64,000 nucleotides of DNA from Micromonospora sp. WMMD961 (GCF_029626145.1 NZ_JARUBJ010000002.1:836501-900500), one strand, 5' to 3'. Counted from the stretch's first letter, positions 51,036-60,330 are shown. Translations and numbers: made by a program. Notes: generated by a model from the letters alone, not told the origin.

Positions 51036-51959
51036 TCAGAACTCGACGCCCACCAGCCGCTCGGAGATCCCCCAGAGGCGGGCGGCGTCGTCGGTGTTGC
51101 GCGCCGAACGGTAGACGGCCAGCTCGGTCGGTTTGCCGGTGAACTGGCCCAGACCGTCCGGGCCGTAGAACCGGCCGCCCTGCGCCTGCGGGCTGGTGGC
51201 CGCGTAGAGGGCGGGACGCAGCCCGGCGTCCACCGAGTGCACCAGGAAGCCCCAGCGGGCCAGCCGACTCATGATCGAGTGGTGCAGTGAGGGGCGGCTG
51301 CGGCCCAGGTTGGGGCCGGAGGCGTACAGGTTCGTCATGGTGGTGCCCGGGTGGGCGACATTGCTGACGATGCCCCAGCCCCCGGTGCGACTGCGCCGGT
51401 CGAGTTCCAACCCGAAGTGCAGGGTGGCCAGCTTCGAGGCGTTGTAGGCGCGGATCGACGCGTATCGCCGGGTGCTCTGGAGGTCGTCCCAGTCCAGCCG
51501 CCCTGAGCGGGCGGCACTGCTCGACATGGTGGTGACCCGCGCCCGCCCGGCGCGGAGTAGCGGCAGCAGCCGTCCGGTCAGCGCGAAGTGGCCGAGGTGG
51601 TTGGTGCCGAGTTGCAGTTCGAAGCCCTCCGCGGTGGCGTGCCGGGTAGGGGGTGTCATCACGCCCGCATTGTTGATCAGGAGGTGGATGGGCCGGCCCT
51701 CGCCGAGCAGCGTGCCGGCCAGCGCCGCCACCGAGTCCAGCGAGGCGAGGTCCAGCTCCCGGGTCGACGCGACGGCGCCCGGCGCGGCAGCCCGTACGGC
51801 GTCCAGTGCGGCGGCGCCCTTGGCCGGGTTGCGGACCGGCAACACCACCTCGGCGCCGGCCTGCGCCAGTCGGGTGGCCAGGCCGAGGCCCAGCCCGTCG
51901 CTACCGCCGGTCACGACGGCGAGTCTTCCGGTCAGGTCCGGAACGGTCAGGTCGAGCAC
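51036..51959 (-). CDS. Short-chain dehydrogenase/reductase
   Basis: 307 residues. Rossmann motif VVTGGSDGLGLGLATRLA (TGxxxGxG), NNAG (LLINNAGVM), catalytic Ser147/148 and Tyr172-x-x-x-Lys176 (YNASK). It resembles WW-domain oxidoreductase/retinol-dehydrogenase-like SDRs with an extended C-terminus. Substrate unknown. The GTG at 51959 follows GGGAG; a longer reading (to 52244) contains low-complexity translation and is rejected. Divergent from the dienelactone-hydrolase gene. Confidence 0.9.
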   Translation of the reverse strand: MLDLTVPDLTGRLAVVTGGSDGLGLGLATRLAQAGAEVVLPVRNPAKGAAALDAVRAAAPGAVASTRELDLASLDSVAALAGTLLGEGRPIHLLINNAGVMTPPTRHATAEGFELQLGTNHLGHFALTGRLLPLLRAGRARVTTMSSSAARSGRLDWDDLQSTRRYASIRAYNASKLATLHFGLELDRRSRTGGWGIVSNVAHPGTTMTNLYASGPNLGRSRPSLHHSIMSRLARWGFLVHSVDAGLRPALYAATSPQAQGGRFYGPDGLGQFTGKPTELAVYRSARNTDDAARLWGISERLVGVEF

Positions 51960-52140
51960 AGCATCTCCCGGGTCGAGGATGTCCGTCAGGTGTCGTGGAC
52001 AAGCCTGGATCGATCTCCGGTCACCACCCAGGGTGGCTCTGTCCAGGGACCACCGGTCCCTGGCTGAGGGAAGCTGCCGGGCCGCCGGCTCCGGCGAGTA
52101 GCGTTCCGGACGGACCAAGATCGGCGTACGAGGAGGCACG

Positions 52141-52896
52141 GTGCAGACGACGACGGTGGACATCCCGACCGACGACGGCGTGGCGGACGCAACTCTGAGC
52201 CGGCCGGACGGCAACGGCCCGTTCCCGGCGGTGCTGCTCTTCATGGACGCCTTCGGGCCGCGCCCACGACTCGTGGAGATGGCGGAACGGATCGCCGCCC
52301 AGGGCTACCTAGTGCTGACGCCACACCTCTTCTACCGGGGCGGCCGGGCACCGCTGTTCGACCTGTCCCGACTCGGCGAGCCGGACCAGCGCGGCGCCCT
52401 CTTCGAGCAGATCATGCCGCTGATCGGCGCGCTGACCCCCAAGGTGATCAGCCGGGACACCGCCGCCTACCTGGACTTCCTGGCGGCCCGCGACGACGTC
52501 CGGCCGGGCCCGGTGGCGATCACCGGATACTGCATGGGCGGCACGAACGCGCTGCGGGCCGTCGAGGCGCATCCCGACCGCATCGCGGCGGTCGCCAGCT
52601 TCCACGGCGGGCGGATCGTCACCGACGCGCCGGACAGCCCGCACCTGGGCGTCGGCTCGATCACCGGTGAGGTGTACCTCGGGCACGCCGACAACGACCA
52701 GTCGATGACGCCCGAGCAGATCGCCACCCTGGAGAAGGCGCTCGACGCCGCCGGCGTGCGCTACCGCTCCGAGGTGTACGAGGGCGCGCACCACGGCTTC
52801 ACCATGGCCGACACCCCGATGTACGACGAGAAGGCCACCGAGCGTCACTGGACCGCCCTGTTCGACGTCCTGGGCCGCGCCCTGCCCACGGGCTGA
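52141..52896 (+). CDS. Dienelactone hydrolase family protein
   Basis: 251 residues, alpha/beta hydrolase with nucleophile Cys131 (GYCMGGTNALRA), Asp184/186 (GHADNDQSM) and His218 (AHHGF), the Cys-Asp-His triad of DLH family. Members hydrolyse dienelactones or related lactones and esters. GTG start with GAGGAGG upstream. It ends 30 bp before the convergent beta-propeller gene. Confidence 0.9.
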   Translation: MQTTTVDIPTDDGVADATLSRPDGNGPFPAVLLFMDAFGPRPRLVEMAERIAAQGYLVLTPHLFYRGGRAPLFDLSRLGEPDQRGALFEQIMPLIGALTPKVISRDTAAYLDFLAARDDVRPGPVAITGYCMGGTNALRAVEAHPDRIAAVASFHGGRIVTDAPDSPHLGVGSITGEVYLGHADNDQSMTPEQIATLEKALDAAGVRYRSEVYEGAHHGFTMADTPMYDEKATERHWTALFDVLGRALPTG

Positions 52897-52925
52897 CGAT
52901 CGGGGATCGCCAGCCACCCGCACGC

Positions 52926-54029
52926 TCAGCGGCGCAGCAGCACCGGGCCGGCGTCGATGCGGGTGCGGAACAGCGCGTACGGCTTGCGCCGTAGGTCGTG
53001 GCCCCGCTGATACTGCGGCTGCCGGTGCAGTTGGTTGGCGGTGACGTAGAGGTGCCCGTCGGTGGCCACCGACATGGTGTCCGGCCAGAGCAGTCGCGGG
53101 TCGTGGACAAGCGTTTCGTACCCGCCGTCCGGCAGCCGGCGCAGCACCGCGTCGTGCTCGTACGAGGTGAGGTACAACCGGCCCGCGTCGTCGCTCTCCA
53201 ACCCGTCCGAGGCGGTGCCCTTGTCGCCCTCGTCGACCACGGTCGCCGCGGCTGCCTCCTGGGTGACACCGGGGTCGGCCAGCGCCTCGGTGGAGACGCT
53301 GTACCAGTGCCGGGACGCCAGCGGGCAGTAGTAGAGCCGGCTGCCGTCGGCGGAGATCGCGATGCCGTCGGAGCCCATGGTCAGCGGCTTCGGCGGCCCG
53401 TCCGCCGGGCGTTCGAGGAACGGTCGGCCCTCGACCACCGGGCGGAACGACGTCAGCGGCTCCGCCTTGGTGGACGGGTGGTCGTGCAGCCGCCGCCAGG
53501 AGGCCCCGCTGGCCAGGTCCACGACGATGATCCCGTTCGGCCCGGTGGCCGCGGAGTCGGTGATGTAGGCGACCCCCGACTCGCCCCGCCGCAGGTCGAA
53601 GCGGACGTCGTTGAGGTACGTCGTCGGCAGCGCCACGTCCGCCGGAAAGGTGATCACCTGGGCGACCGTGTCGGTGTCCAGGTCGATCCGCACCAGCTTC
53701 GGGCCGCCCGGCTTCGTGGGCTGGAACATCGGGCTGCCGGTGTCCAGTACCCAGAGCCGGTCGGCCGGGTCCACCACGATGCTCTGCACCGAGACGAACG
53801 CGCCCGCGTCGTCGTCGCCGGACGGGTCGTTCCACGCCTGGTCGGGGTAGGGCACCTCCCGGCCGTCGCGCAGCTCCACGACGGTGGCGGGCACCTCGTC
53901 GCCCCACTTGGGGAAGTTGACGAAGATCCGACCGGAGTGCGAGACGCTCACCCCGGTCGGCATCGGGCCGGTGAAGGTGTGCACCAGCTCCAGCTCGCCA
54001 ACCGGCTCGTCGCCGACCGGCCCGTTCAC
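52926..54029 (-). CDS. Major royal jelly/SMP-30-like beta-propeller protein
   Basis: 367 residues. MPTGVSVSHSGRIFVNFPKW, VDPADRLWVLDTGSPMF, YLNDVRFDLRRGESGVAYIT and SDGLESDDAGRLYLTSYEHD are typical of the MRJP/yellow-like propeller related to gluconolactonases. No signal peptide. It may be a lactonase or sugar-acid related enzyme; whether it belongs to the galactose operon upstream (155-bp gap, same strand) is uncertain. GTG start. Confidence 0.8.
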   Translation of the reverse strand: MNGPVGDEPVGELELVHTFTGPMPTGVSVSHSGRIFVNFPKWGDEVPATVVELRDGREVPYPDQAWNDPSGDDDAGAFVSVQSIVVDPADRLWVLDTGSPMFQPTKPGGPKLVRIDLDTDTVAQVITFPADVALPTTYLNDVRFDLRRGESGVAYITDSAATGPNGIIVVDLASGASWRRLHDHPSTKAEPLTSFRPVVEGRPFLERPADGPPKPLTMGSDGIAISADGSRLYYCPLASRHWYSVSTEALADPGVTQEAAAATVVDEGDKGTASDGLESDDAGRLYLTSYEHDAVLRRLPDGGYETLVHDPRLLWPDTMSVATDGHLYVTANQLHRQPQYQRGHDLRRKPYALFRTRIDAGPVLLRR

Positions 54030-54184
54030 GCCGCCCGCCCCACGGTGCTCATCGCCCGCCCCCTGCCGATCCGCCGGATGTCCCCTCCACTGCTGCTATT
54101 CCCGCCAGGACGTCCGGTATGCGTCGCCGCTCAGCGGAGCCGGGGAGGGGGCGGCGGAGCCGGAGGCGGGCCGGCGGGGCTCGG

Positions 54185-55066
54185 TCAGGCCACCGGCGCG
54201 GCGGCCCTGGCGGCCGGCAGGCCGGGCACCGGTACGTCCACCGCGAGCAGCGCTCCGTCCTCCGGGCCGGCCGAGGTCAGCCCCACCCGGGCGGTGCCGA
54301 TGAAGAGTCGGCGCAGCTCGGGGCCGCCGAGGCAGATGCCGGCCGGCTGCTTGGCCGGCAGCCGGATCTCCCGCTCCAGGGTGCCGTCCGGCCGGTAGCG
54401 GCGTACCGCCGAACCGCCCCACAGCGCTATCCAGAGGTGCCCGGCGGCGTCGACGGTCATGCCGTCCGGGCCGCCGTCGGCAGGGGACAGCCGCAGGAAC
54501 GGCTCCCGCCCGTGCAGGGCGCCGGTGGCGGGGTCGACGGTGAAACGGTCGATCTCGCCGCGCGGCGTGTCGGCCAGGTACATGGTGCTGCCGGTCGCGT
54601 CGAACGCCGGCCCGTTCGGGATGGTCAGCCCGGTCACCGCGGGCACCGGCGCCGCGCCCGGCGCGAGCCGGTACAGCGCTCCCTCGCCGGGCACCATCGC
54701 GTACGTCATGCTGCCGGCCCAGAAGCGGCCGTGCGGGTCGGCCACCGCGTCGTTCATCCGGGTCGGCTCGGCCGCGGTGCCGACCAGGTCGGCGACCGGT
54801 CGGCTGTCACCGGTGGCGGGCAGCAGGCTGACCCCGGTCCCGGCGGCGGCCAGCCAGTCACCGGGCCGACCGGCCACCGGGGCGACCGCGCCGAGCGGCA
54901 CATCGAGACGGCGTACCTCACGCAGTGGGGCCGGTGCGTCGCCGTCGGTCTCCAGCAGTCGTCCGACCAGCAGATCGACGAGGATCAGCCGGTCGTCGAC
55001 CCAGCGCAGTCCTTCGCCCAGCTCCAACCGGTCAGTGCTCCAGACGGTCGGCTCGGTCAGCTCCAT
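54185..55066 (-). CDS. SMP-30/gluconolactonase family sugar lactonase
   Basis: 293 residues, SMP-30/LRE six-bladed propeller: LGEGLRWVDDRLILVDLLVG, RMNDAVADPHGRFWAGSM, GLTIPNGPAFDATGSTMYLA DT and GGPDGMTVDAAGHLWIALWG carry the metal-binding Glu, Asn and Asp. It would open a sugar-lactone ring (here probably galactono-1,4- or 1,5-lactone). The ATG at 55066 has GGAGGAG at 7 nt. Next to the kinase gene (74 bp) in the galactose operon. Confidence 0.88.
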   Translation of the reverse strand: MELTEPTVWSTDRLELGEGLRWVDDRLILVDLLVGRLLETDGDAPAPLREVRRLDVPLGAVAPVAGRPGDWLAAAGTGVSLLPATGDSRPVADLVGTAAEPTRMNDAVADPHGRFWAGSMTYAMVPGEGALYRLAPGAAPVPAVTGLTIPNGPAFDATGSTMYLADTPRGEIDRFTVDPATGALHGREPFLRLSPADGGPDGMTVDAAGHLWIALWGGSAVRRYRPDGTLEREIRLPAKQPAGICLGGPELRRLFIGTARVGLTSAGPEDGALLAVDVPVPGLPAARAAAPVA

Positions 55067-55139
55067 CTCGCTCCTCCAACTGTCAGCGGCGGTCGGCGGT
55101 GCGCGGTCGTACCGGCCGGGCGGTCCGCCGATCACCCGG

Positions 55140-56081
55140 TCAGCGGACCGTACCGCCCGGCTCGTGGTCCAGCAGTGTCAGCTCCGCCCGGTCGGGCAGG
55201 CCCTCCCAGTCGCCCCGGCTGGCCACCGCGAACGCCCCGGTGGTGACGGCCCGGTCCAGTCGGGCCGGCGCGTCGGCGCCGTCGAGCCAGCCGGAGAGCA
55301 GTCCGGCCACGAAGGCGTCGCCCGCGCCGACGGTGTCCACCACCGGCACCGTCCGGGCTGGACGGTGCAGCGTGCCGGTCGCGCGGTGGCTGGTTGCCCC
55401 GCCGGCGCCGTGCTTGACGACGACCTCGGCCACCCCGGCGGAGAGCAACGCCGTGACCGGGTCGGGGGCGTCGGTCAGCACGGCCAACTCGTCGTCGGAG
55501 GCGACCACCAGGTCGATCGAGGGCAGCAGCGGTCGTAGCGCGGTGGCGGCCTCGACGACCGACCAGAGCCGATGCCGGTGGTTGACGTCCAGGCAGACGG
55601 TGCTGCCGGCGGCGCGGGCGCGCCGCACGGCCTCCACCACCGCCTGGTACGGCTCGACGCCGAGCGCGCAGGTGATGCCGGTGACGTGCAGCAGCCGGGG
55701 CGGCGACCCGGGTGCGTCGAAGGCCCGGGTCACGTCGGCCGGGCGCAGCCGCGAGCCGGCCGAACCGGCGCGGTGGTAGGTGACCCGGTTGATGTCGGCG
55801 ACCCGGTTCTCGAAGAGGATCAGCCCGGTCGGGGCGCTCGGGTCGACCCGGGACCAGCGCAGGTCGACACCCTCGGCGCGCAGCGTACGGCGGACCAGCT
55901 CACCGGGCTCGTCGGCGCCGGTGACGCCGACCCAGGCCGCCTGGTGGCCGAGCCGGGCCAGGCCGATCGCCACGTTCGACTCGGAGCCGGCGACGGAGAT
56001 CCCGGCGGTGCCGCCCAGCCGCAGTGGGCCGGTGGTGCGGAACGCCGCCATCGTCTCGCCGAGCGTGAGGAGGTCGGTCAT
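55140..56081 (-). CDS. PfkB family sugar kinase (2-keto-3-deoxy-galactonate/gluconate kinase-like)
   Basis: 313 residues. N-terminal sugar-binding GGTAGISVAGSESNVAIGLARLGHQAAWVG and ATP site VDTVGAGDAFVAGLL with catalytic Asp255 (GAGD). Placement with DgoD- and aldolase genes suggests it phosphorylates 2-keto-3-deoxy-galactonate at O6. It is a PfkB (KdgK-like) enzyme rather than the DgoK family of E. coli, an apparently independent solution. It overlaps the aldolase start by 4 bp. Confidence 0.88.
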   Translation of the reverse strand: MTDLLTLGETMAAFRTTGPLRLGGTAGISVAGSESNVAIGLARLGHQAAWVGVTGADEPGELVRRTLRAEGVDLRWSRVDPSAPTGLILFENRVADINRVTYHRAGSAGSRLRPADVTRAFDAPGSPPRLLHVTGITCALGVEPYQAVVEAVRRARAAGSTVCLDVNHRHRLWSVVEAATALRPLLPSIDLVVASDDELAVLTDAPDPVTALLSAGVAEVVVKHGAGGATSHRATGTLHRPARTVPVVDTVGAGDAFVAGLLSGWLDGADAPARLDRAVTTGAFAVASRGDWEGLPDRAELTLLDHEPGGTVR

Positions 56082-56698
56082 CGCCGCACCGCCGCGAGGA
56101 AGGCGCCGGCGCGTTCCCGCAGCGCCGCCGGGTCGCCGCCGCGGACGGCGTCACCGAGCAGGGGGGAACCGACCCCGACCGCGAGGGCGCCCCGGTCCAG
56201 GTAGCGTCGCGCGCCCTCCGCGTCGACGCCGCCGACCGGTACGAACGCGGTGCCGGGGAACGGGTCGCGCAGCGCGCCGAGGTAGTCCGGCCCACCGAGG
56301 GACGCCGGGAAGAGCTTGATCGCGGTGGCCCCGCCGCCGTTGGCCTGCACCACCTCGGTGGGGGTGAGCGCACCGGCGAGCACCGGCAGCCCGAGCCGCC
56401 CGCCTTCGGCGAGGCTCGGCGCGAGCGCCGGGGTGACCAGGAAAGCAGCGCCCGCGTCGGCCGCCGCGCGGGCGTCCTCGGCGCTGAGCACGGTGCCCGC
56501 ACCCAGTGCGTAGTCGGGCCCGAGGGTGGCCCGGGCACGTCGGATGACGTCGAGTGCGTCGGCGCTGGTGAGCGAGACCTCGACCAGTGCGACACCGCTC
56601 TCGGCCAGGGTGAGCACGGCGGTCAGCGCCGCCGCCGGGTCCGGGCCGCGGACGATGGCCAGCAACCGGTGGGTACGCAGCTCGTCGAGCAGGTTCAT
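56078..56698 (-). CDS. KDPG/KDPGal aldolase (Eda/DgoA-like)
   Basis: 206 residues, a single TIM barrel of class I aldolases with Schiff-base Lys128 (GATAIKLFPAS) and Glu40 (ALVEVSLTS). It cleaves 2-keto-3-deoxy-6-phosphogluconate or -galactonate into pyruvate and glyceraldehyde-3-phosphate. The ATG at 56698 follows GAGG; a longer upstream reading lies inside the mutarotase gene and is rejected. Overlaps the kinase by 4 bp and lies 11 bp from the mutarotase gene. Confidence 0.9.
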   Translation of the reverse strand: MNLLDELRTHRLLAIVRGPDPAAALTAVLTLAESGVALVEVSLTSADALDVIRRARATLGPDYALGAGTVLSAEDARAAADAGAAFLVTPALAPSLAEGGRLGLPVLAGALTPTEVVQANGGGATAIKLFPASLGGPDYLGALRDPFPGTAFVPVGGVDAEGARRYLDRGALAVGVGSPLLGDAVRGGDPAALRERAGAFLAAVRR

Positions 56699-56709
56699 CG
56701 CGGGTGTCC

Positions 56710-57543
56710 TCAGTGGGTGCGGTGGGCGGAGATGCTGAGTCGCCAGGCGACCTCGCCGGTGGGGGGTACGACCGCCGCGTCGGCCGGGCCGGCGTCGGCC
56801 AGGTCGAAGGCGGCGCCGAGCATCGGCTCGACACCGATGCTGCGGTAGGGGCCGGTTTCCGGCCAACCACCGAGGTTGCGCCAGAGCGCGGTGCTACGGG
56901 GCTGGTCGGCGCACTCCAGCTCCAGGGTCAGGCGATCAACACCGTCGATCACCTGGACCCGGGGGCAGTCGAGCAGCACCGCGCCGAGCGCGGTCCCGTC
57001 GTCTGCGCCGAACGTGTCCAGCGGCAGTCCGCCGGGTGCCGGCCACGCCCCGCTGAGCCACGGCGCGTCAGCGGGCCAGGTGCCCGGCGGCAGCAACGCG
57101 GCGGCTTCCGGATGCAGCCGGGTCGGCGTGCCGGTGGGCGCGTCGAGGCGGGCTGCGGAGGAGAGGTCGAGCAGGGCGTGCGCGGCCCAGACGAAGCGGT
57201 ACCCCGGATCGGCGGCCAGCCGGTAGTCGGCCACCACCACCCCGGCGGAGTCGGCGATCCGGCGGGTCAGGACGAACGTCGGGCGTTGGATGACCACGGT
57301 GCCGGGGCCCGCGCTGCGCCAGGGGCGGGACCACACCTCGCCGTGGTCCGGTCGACCGCGAACGGTGGGCAGGCACTCCTCCAGGCCGCCGGCGTCCACG
57401 AACGCGTCGTCGGGGCGTACCCCGTGGCGGCCGGGCTCCGGGCCCCGCCACAGCCACTCCCGGCCCCCGCCGCGCAGGCTGGTCCACCGGCCTCCGTGCG
57501 CGGCGTCGTACGTCACCCGCAACGCCACCGGCCGGGTCACCAT
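56710..57543 (-). CDS. Aldose 1-epimerase-like (galactose mutarotase-fold) protein
   Basis: 277 residues of a beta-sandwich of the galactose-mutarotase superfamily: GGRWTSLRGGGREWLW at the start, EECLPTVRG in the active-site strand and IGVEPMLGAAFDLADA at the end. The usual catalytic His pair is not clear, so a sugar-acid or -phosphate epimerase, or a non-catalytic protein, is possible. Starts inside the galactonate dehydratase stop region (7-bp overlap). Confidence 0.75.
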   Translation of the reverse strand: MVTRPVALRVTYDAAHGGRWTSLRGGGREWLWRGPEPGRHGVRPDDAFVDAGGLEECLPTVRGRPDHGEVWSRPWRSAGPGTVVIQRPTFVLTRRIADSAGVVVADYRLAADPGYRFVWAAHALLDLSSAARLDAPTGTPTRLHPEAAALLPPGTWPADAPWLSGAWPAPGGLPLDTFGADDGTALGAVLLDCPRVQVIDGVDRLTLELECADQPRSTALWRNLGGWPETGPYRSIGVEPMLGAAFDLADAGPADAAVVPPTGEVAWRLSISAHRTH

Positions 57544-58682
57544 TCGGCGAACGACCCGTCGGCGTGCTGCCAGACCGGGTTGCGCCAGGCGTGCGGGGTC
57601 TCGGCGGCCTTGCGGACCGCCGCCTCGTCCACAGTGATGCCCAACCCGGGCCGGTCGAAGCGGGCGATGTGTCCGTCGACGAACCGGAACGGCTCCGGGT
57701 CGACCACGTAGTCCAGCAGCTCCGAGCCGGCGTTGTAGTGGATGCCGATGCTCTGCTCCTGGATCAGGAAGTTCGGCGTCGCGAAGGCCACCTGGAGGCT
57801 GGCGGCCAGGGAGACCGGGCCGAGCGGGCAGTGCGGGGCGAGTAGCGCGCCGTACGTCTCGGCCAGCGCGGCGATCCGGCGGACCTCGGAGATGCCGCCG
57901 GCGTGCGACAGGTCCGGCTGGACCACTGCCACCCCGGCCTGCAACGGGCCGAGGAACTCGTTGCGGCCGTAGAGCCGCTCGCCGGTGGCCACCGGGATCG
58001 GCGTGCTGGCGACGATGTCGCGCAGGTGGTGGGCCTGGTCGGGCAGGACCGGCTCCTCCACGAAGAACGGACGCAGCGGGGTCAGCTCGGGCAGGATCCG
58101 GCGTACCGCGGCCAGGCCGGCCCGACCGTGGAAGTCCAGCGCGATGTCCCGGTCGGGGCCGAGCACCTCCCGGGCCGCCGCGACCCGGCCGACGACCGCG
58201 TCCACCTCGGCGGAGGTGGGGATGGCCGACAGGCGCCCGGACGCGTTCATCTTGATCCCGGTGAGACCGGCGGCGACCTGCGCGGCGGCGGCGTCGGCGA
58301 TCTCGTCGGGCTCGTCTCCGCCGATCCAGGAGTAGATCCGCACCCGGTCGCGGACGGCACCGCCGAGCAGAGCGTGCACCGGTGCCCCGTACGCCTGCCC
58401 GGCGATGTCCCAGAGTGCCTGGTCCAGGCCGGCGACCGCGCTGGAGAGGATCGGGCCACCCCGGTAGAAGCCGCCCTTGGTGAGGATCTGCCAGTGCTGC
58501 TCGATGCGGAGCGGGTCCGCGCCGATCAGGTACTCGGAGAGCACCTCGACGGCGCTGCGCACCACTTCGGCGCGCCCCTCCACCACCGGTTCACCCCACC
58601 CGACCAGCCCGTCGTCGGTCTCCACCCGACAGAACAGCCACCGTGGCGCGACGAGGAAGGTCTCGATCCGCTCGATCTTCAC
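57537..58682 (-). CDS. dgoD: D-galactonate dehydratase (mandelate racemase/enolase family)
   Basis: 381 residues, almost the 382 of E. coli DgoD. Start MKIERIETFLVAPRWLFCRV and VGWGEPVVEGRAEVV match; catalytic residues Asp183 and His185 (LDFHGR), Glu209 (FFVEEP), Glu235 (ATGERLYGR) and His284 (LAPHCPLGP) are in the expected places. It removes water from D-galactonate giving 2-keto-3-deoxy-galactonate. GTG start overlaps the GntR stop (GTGA). Confidence 0.92.
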   Translation of the reverse strand: MKIERIETFLVAPRWLFCRVETDDGLVGWGEPVVEGRAEVVRSAVEVLSEYLIGADPLRIEQHWQILTKGGFYRGGPILSSAVAGLDQALWDIAGQAYGAPVHALLGGAVRDRVRIYSWIGGDEPDEIADAAAAQVAAGLTGIKMNASGRLSAIPTSAEVDAVVGRVAAAREVLGPDRDIALDFHGRAGLAAVRRILPELTPLRPFFVEEPVLPDQAHHLRDIVASTPIPVATGERLYGRNEFLGPLQAGVAVVQPDLSHAGGISEVRRIAALAETYGALLAPHCPLGPVSLAASLQVAFATPNFLIQEQSIGIHYNAGSELLDYVVDPEPFRFVDGHIARFDRPGLGITVDEAAVRKAAETPHAWRNPVWQHADGSFAEW

Positions 58683-59389
58683 TGACTGCCCCTCTGTCCG
58701 CGTGCCTTCTCGACGTCGCGGACGGCCTTGTCCAGCAACTCACGCATGGCGGCCTCGGCCGCCGTCTCGTCCCGGCTGCGCAGTGCGTCCACGACGGCCC
58801 GGTGGCTGGGCACCGGGTCGTCGTGGGGGGCTCCGCCGTGCACCAGCCGGTCCCGTTCGGCGAGCCCGGTCTCCATCACCACTTCCATCCGCTCCAGCAG
58901 CTCGTTGTGGGTGGCGGTGAGCAGCGCGCGGTGGAAGGCGAGGTCGGCGGCGATGGCGGCGGTGGGATCGCCGTTGGCTTCGGCCATCTCGGCCAGGGCC
59001 CGGTCCAGGGCGGCTAGGTCGTCCTCGGTGGCCCGGGTCGCGGCCAGCCGGGCGGCGGCCGGCTCGATGATGGCGCGCACCTCGTGCAGTTGGTCGAGCA
59101 GCCGCTGGTCGGTGCCCTCGGCGAACTGCCAGCGGATCACGTCTCCGTCGAGCAGGTTCCAGTCGGACCGGGGCCGGACGAAGGTGCCGCGCTTCTGCCG
59201 GGCGTCCACGATGCCCTTGGCGGAGAGGACCTTCAGCGCCTCGCGGAGCGCCGTGAGGCTGACGTCGAACTCCTCCTGCAGCGCGACTATGTTCAGGGTC
59301 GCGCCGGCGGCGATCTCACCGGTGAGGATGCGACGGGCGATCGCTTCGACGGTCTGTCCGTGGATGCCGCGGCGGGCGTACTGTGCCAA
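58679..59389 (-). CDS. GntR (FadR subfamily) regulator, DgoR-like
   Basis: 236 residues. Winged helix (HGQTVEAIARRILTGEIAAG, TALREALKVLSAKG) and FCD effector domain (Asp, His, His: ADLAFHRALL, SHRAV). The segment DWNLLDGDVIRWQFAEGTD resembles the equivalent region of the D-galactonate repressor DgoR, and its place with dgoD agrees. Start: the N-terminus as translated suggests TTG at 59389 (AQYARRGIHGQ) preceded by AGGAG; a TTG at 59452 would overlap the upstream SDR. Likely represses this cluster in absence of galactonate or related ligand. Confidence 0.85.
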   Translation of the reverse strand: MAQYARRGIHGQTVEAIARRILTGEIAAGATLNIVALQEEFDVSLTALREALKVLSAKGIVDARQKRGTFVRPRSDWNLLDGDVIRWQFAEGTDQRLLDQLHEVRAIIEPAAARLAATRATEDDLAALDRALAEMAEANGDPTAAIAADLAFHRALLTATHNELLERMEVVMETGLAERDRLVHGGAPHDDPVPSHRAVVDALRSRDETAAEAAMRELLDKAVRDVEKARGQRGSQ

Positions 59390-59424
59390 TGCTCCTGGCC
59401 TTTTCGCTGGTCGGTATCGATCTC

Positions 59425-60183
59425 TCAGGCCGAGGCTTTCACCGCTGTCCAACCACCGTCCACCACGAGGCTCGCGCCGGTGATGTAGGCGGCGTCCGGT
59501 GAGGCCAGGAAGGCGACCGTCGAGGCCACCTCGTCCGGAGTGCCGAAGCGCTTCGCCACGGTCTCGGCGACGCTCTGCCGACGGTCCTCTTCGGACACGT
59601 CGGCCCAGGCGGCGGTGAGGATCGGCCCGGGCAGCACCGTGTTGACGCGCACCTGCGGGCCGTACTCCACGGCGAGTTGGCGGCCGAGTGCGACCAGGCC
59701 ACCCTTGGCGGCGGCGTACGCGGGCCGGCCGGGCAGCCCGACCAGCGCGTGCACCGAGGAGATCAGCACCACCGCTCCCGAGCGGGCCCGCAGGTCGTCC
59801 AGGCAGGCGCGGACGCCGAGGAAGGAGCCGGTGAGGCTGACGCCGAGCTGGTGGTCCCAGGACTGTCGACTGGTCTCGTGCGCCGGAGCGACCCGCACGG
59901 CGTACGCGGTGCTGACCAGGATGTCGACCGGGCCGAGGCGGTCCCGTACGGCGGTCACGGCGGCCGTCCAGTCGGCCTCGTCGCTGACATCGCCCACTAC
60001 GGACAGTGCTCGGCTGCCGTGCGCCGTCAGCTCCTCGGCCAGCGGGGCCGGGTCGGCCACGTCGAACAGCGCGACCGCTGCTCCCTCGGCGGCAAGCCGC
60101 CGGGCGGTGGCCGCGCCGATCCCGCCCATCGCGCCGGTGACCAGCGCGTTCTTGCCTTCAAGCCGGCGCATAGGCTGATCCAC
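59425..60183 (-). CDS. SDR family dehydrogenase, probable galactose (or aldose) 1-dehydrogenase
   Basis: 252 residues. TGAMGGIGAA cofactor loop, Asp41 after beta-2 (NAD preference), catalytic Ser143 and Tyr156-x-x-x-Lys160 (AYAAAKGG). Its N-terminal Arg/Lys-rich start and place at the head of the galactose operon suggest it oxidises the sugar to the lactone opened by the SMP-30 protein. Start GTG at 60183; an ATG at 60171 is also possible. Divergent from the ABC transporter, 147 bp away. Confidence 0.88.
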   Translation of the reverse strand: MDQPMRRLEGKNALVTGAMGGIGAATARRLAAEGAAVALFDVADPAPLAEELTAHGSRALSVVGDVSDEADWTAAVTAVRDRLGPVDILVSTAYAVRVAPAHETSRQSWDHQLGVSLTGSFLGVRACLDDLRARSGAVVLISSVHALVGLPGRPAYAAAKGGLVALGRQLAVEYGPQVRVNTVLPGPILTAAWADVSEEDRRQSVAETVAKRFGTPDEVASTVAFLASPDAAYITGASLVVDGGWTAVKASA

Positions 60184-60202
60184 CTGACCCCCACCCTGGT
60201 CT

Positions 60203-60258
60203 CATCTAATCATTAATTACGAAGATATCTTGACAGCCGGCAGCGGCCGATGCAACCT
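60203..60258. promoter_or_regulatory. Divergent control region of the galactose cluster: palindromes and promoter
   Basis: An AT-rich island in otherwise GC-rich DNA. It contains TAAT-C-ATTA (60207-60215) and the perfect 10-bp palindrome AAGATATCTT (60222-60231), which abuts a TTGACA (60230-60235) with CAACCT (60253-60258) 17 bp later as promoter for the ABC transporter. The palindromes are good candidate GntR/DgoR-like operators. Confidence 0.65.
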
Positions 60259-60330
60259 TCTGGTCACAGCATTCACATGGACGACACATCGCGCGGTGAC
60301 GCTGCGTGTCGTAAAGGAAGGGATACCTCC

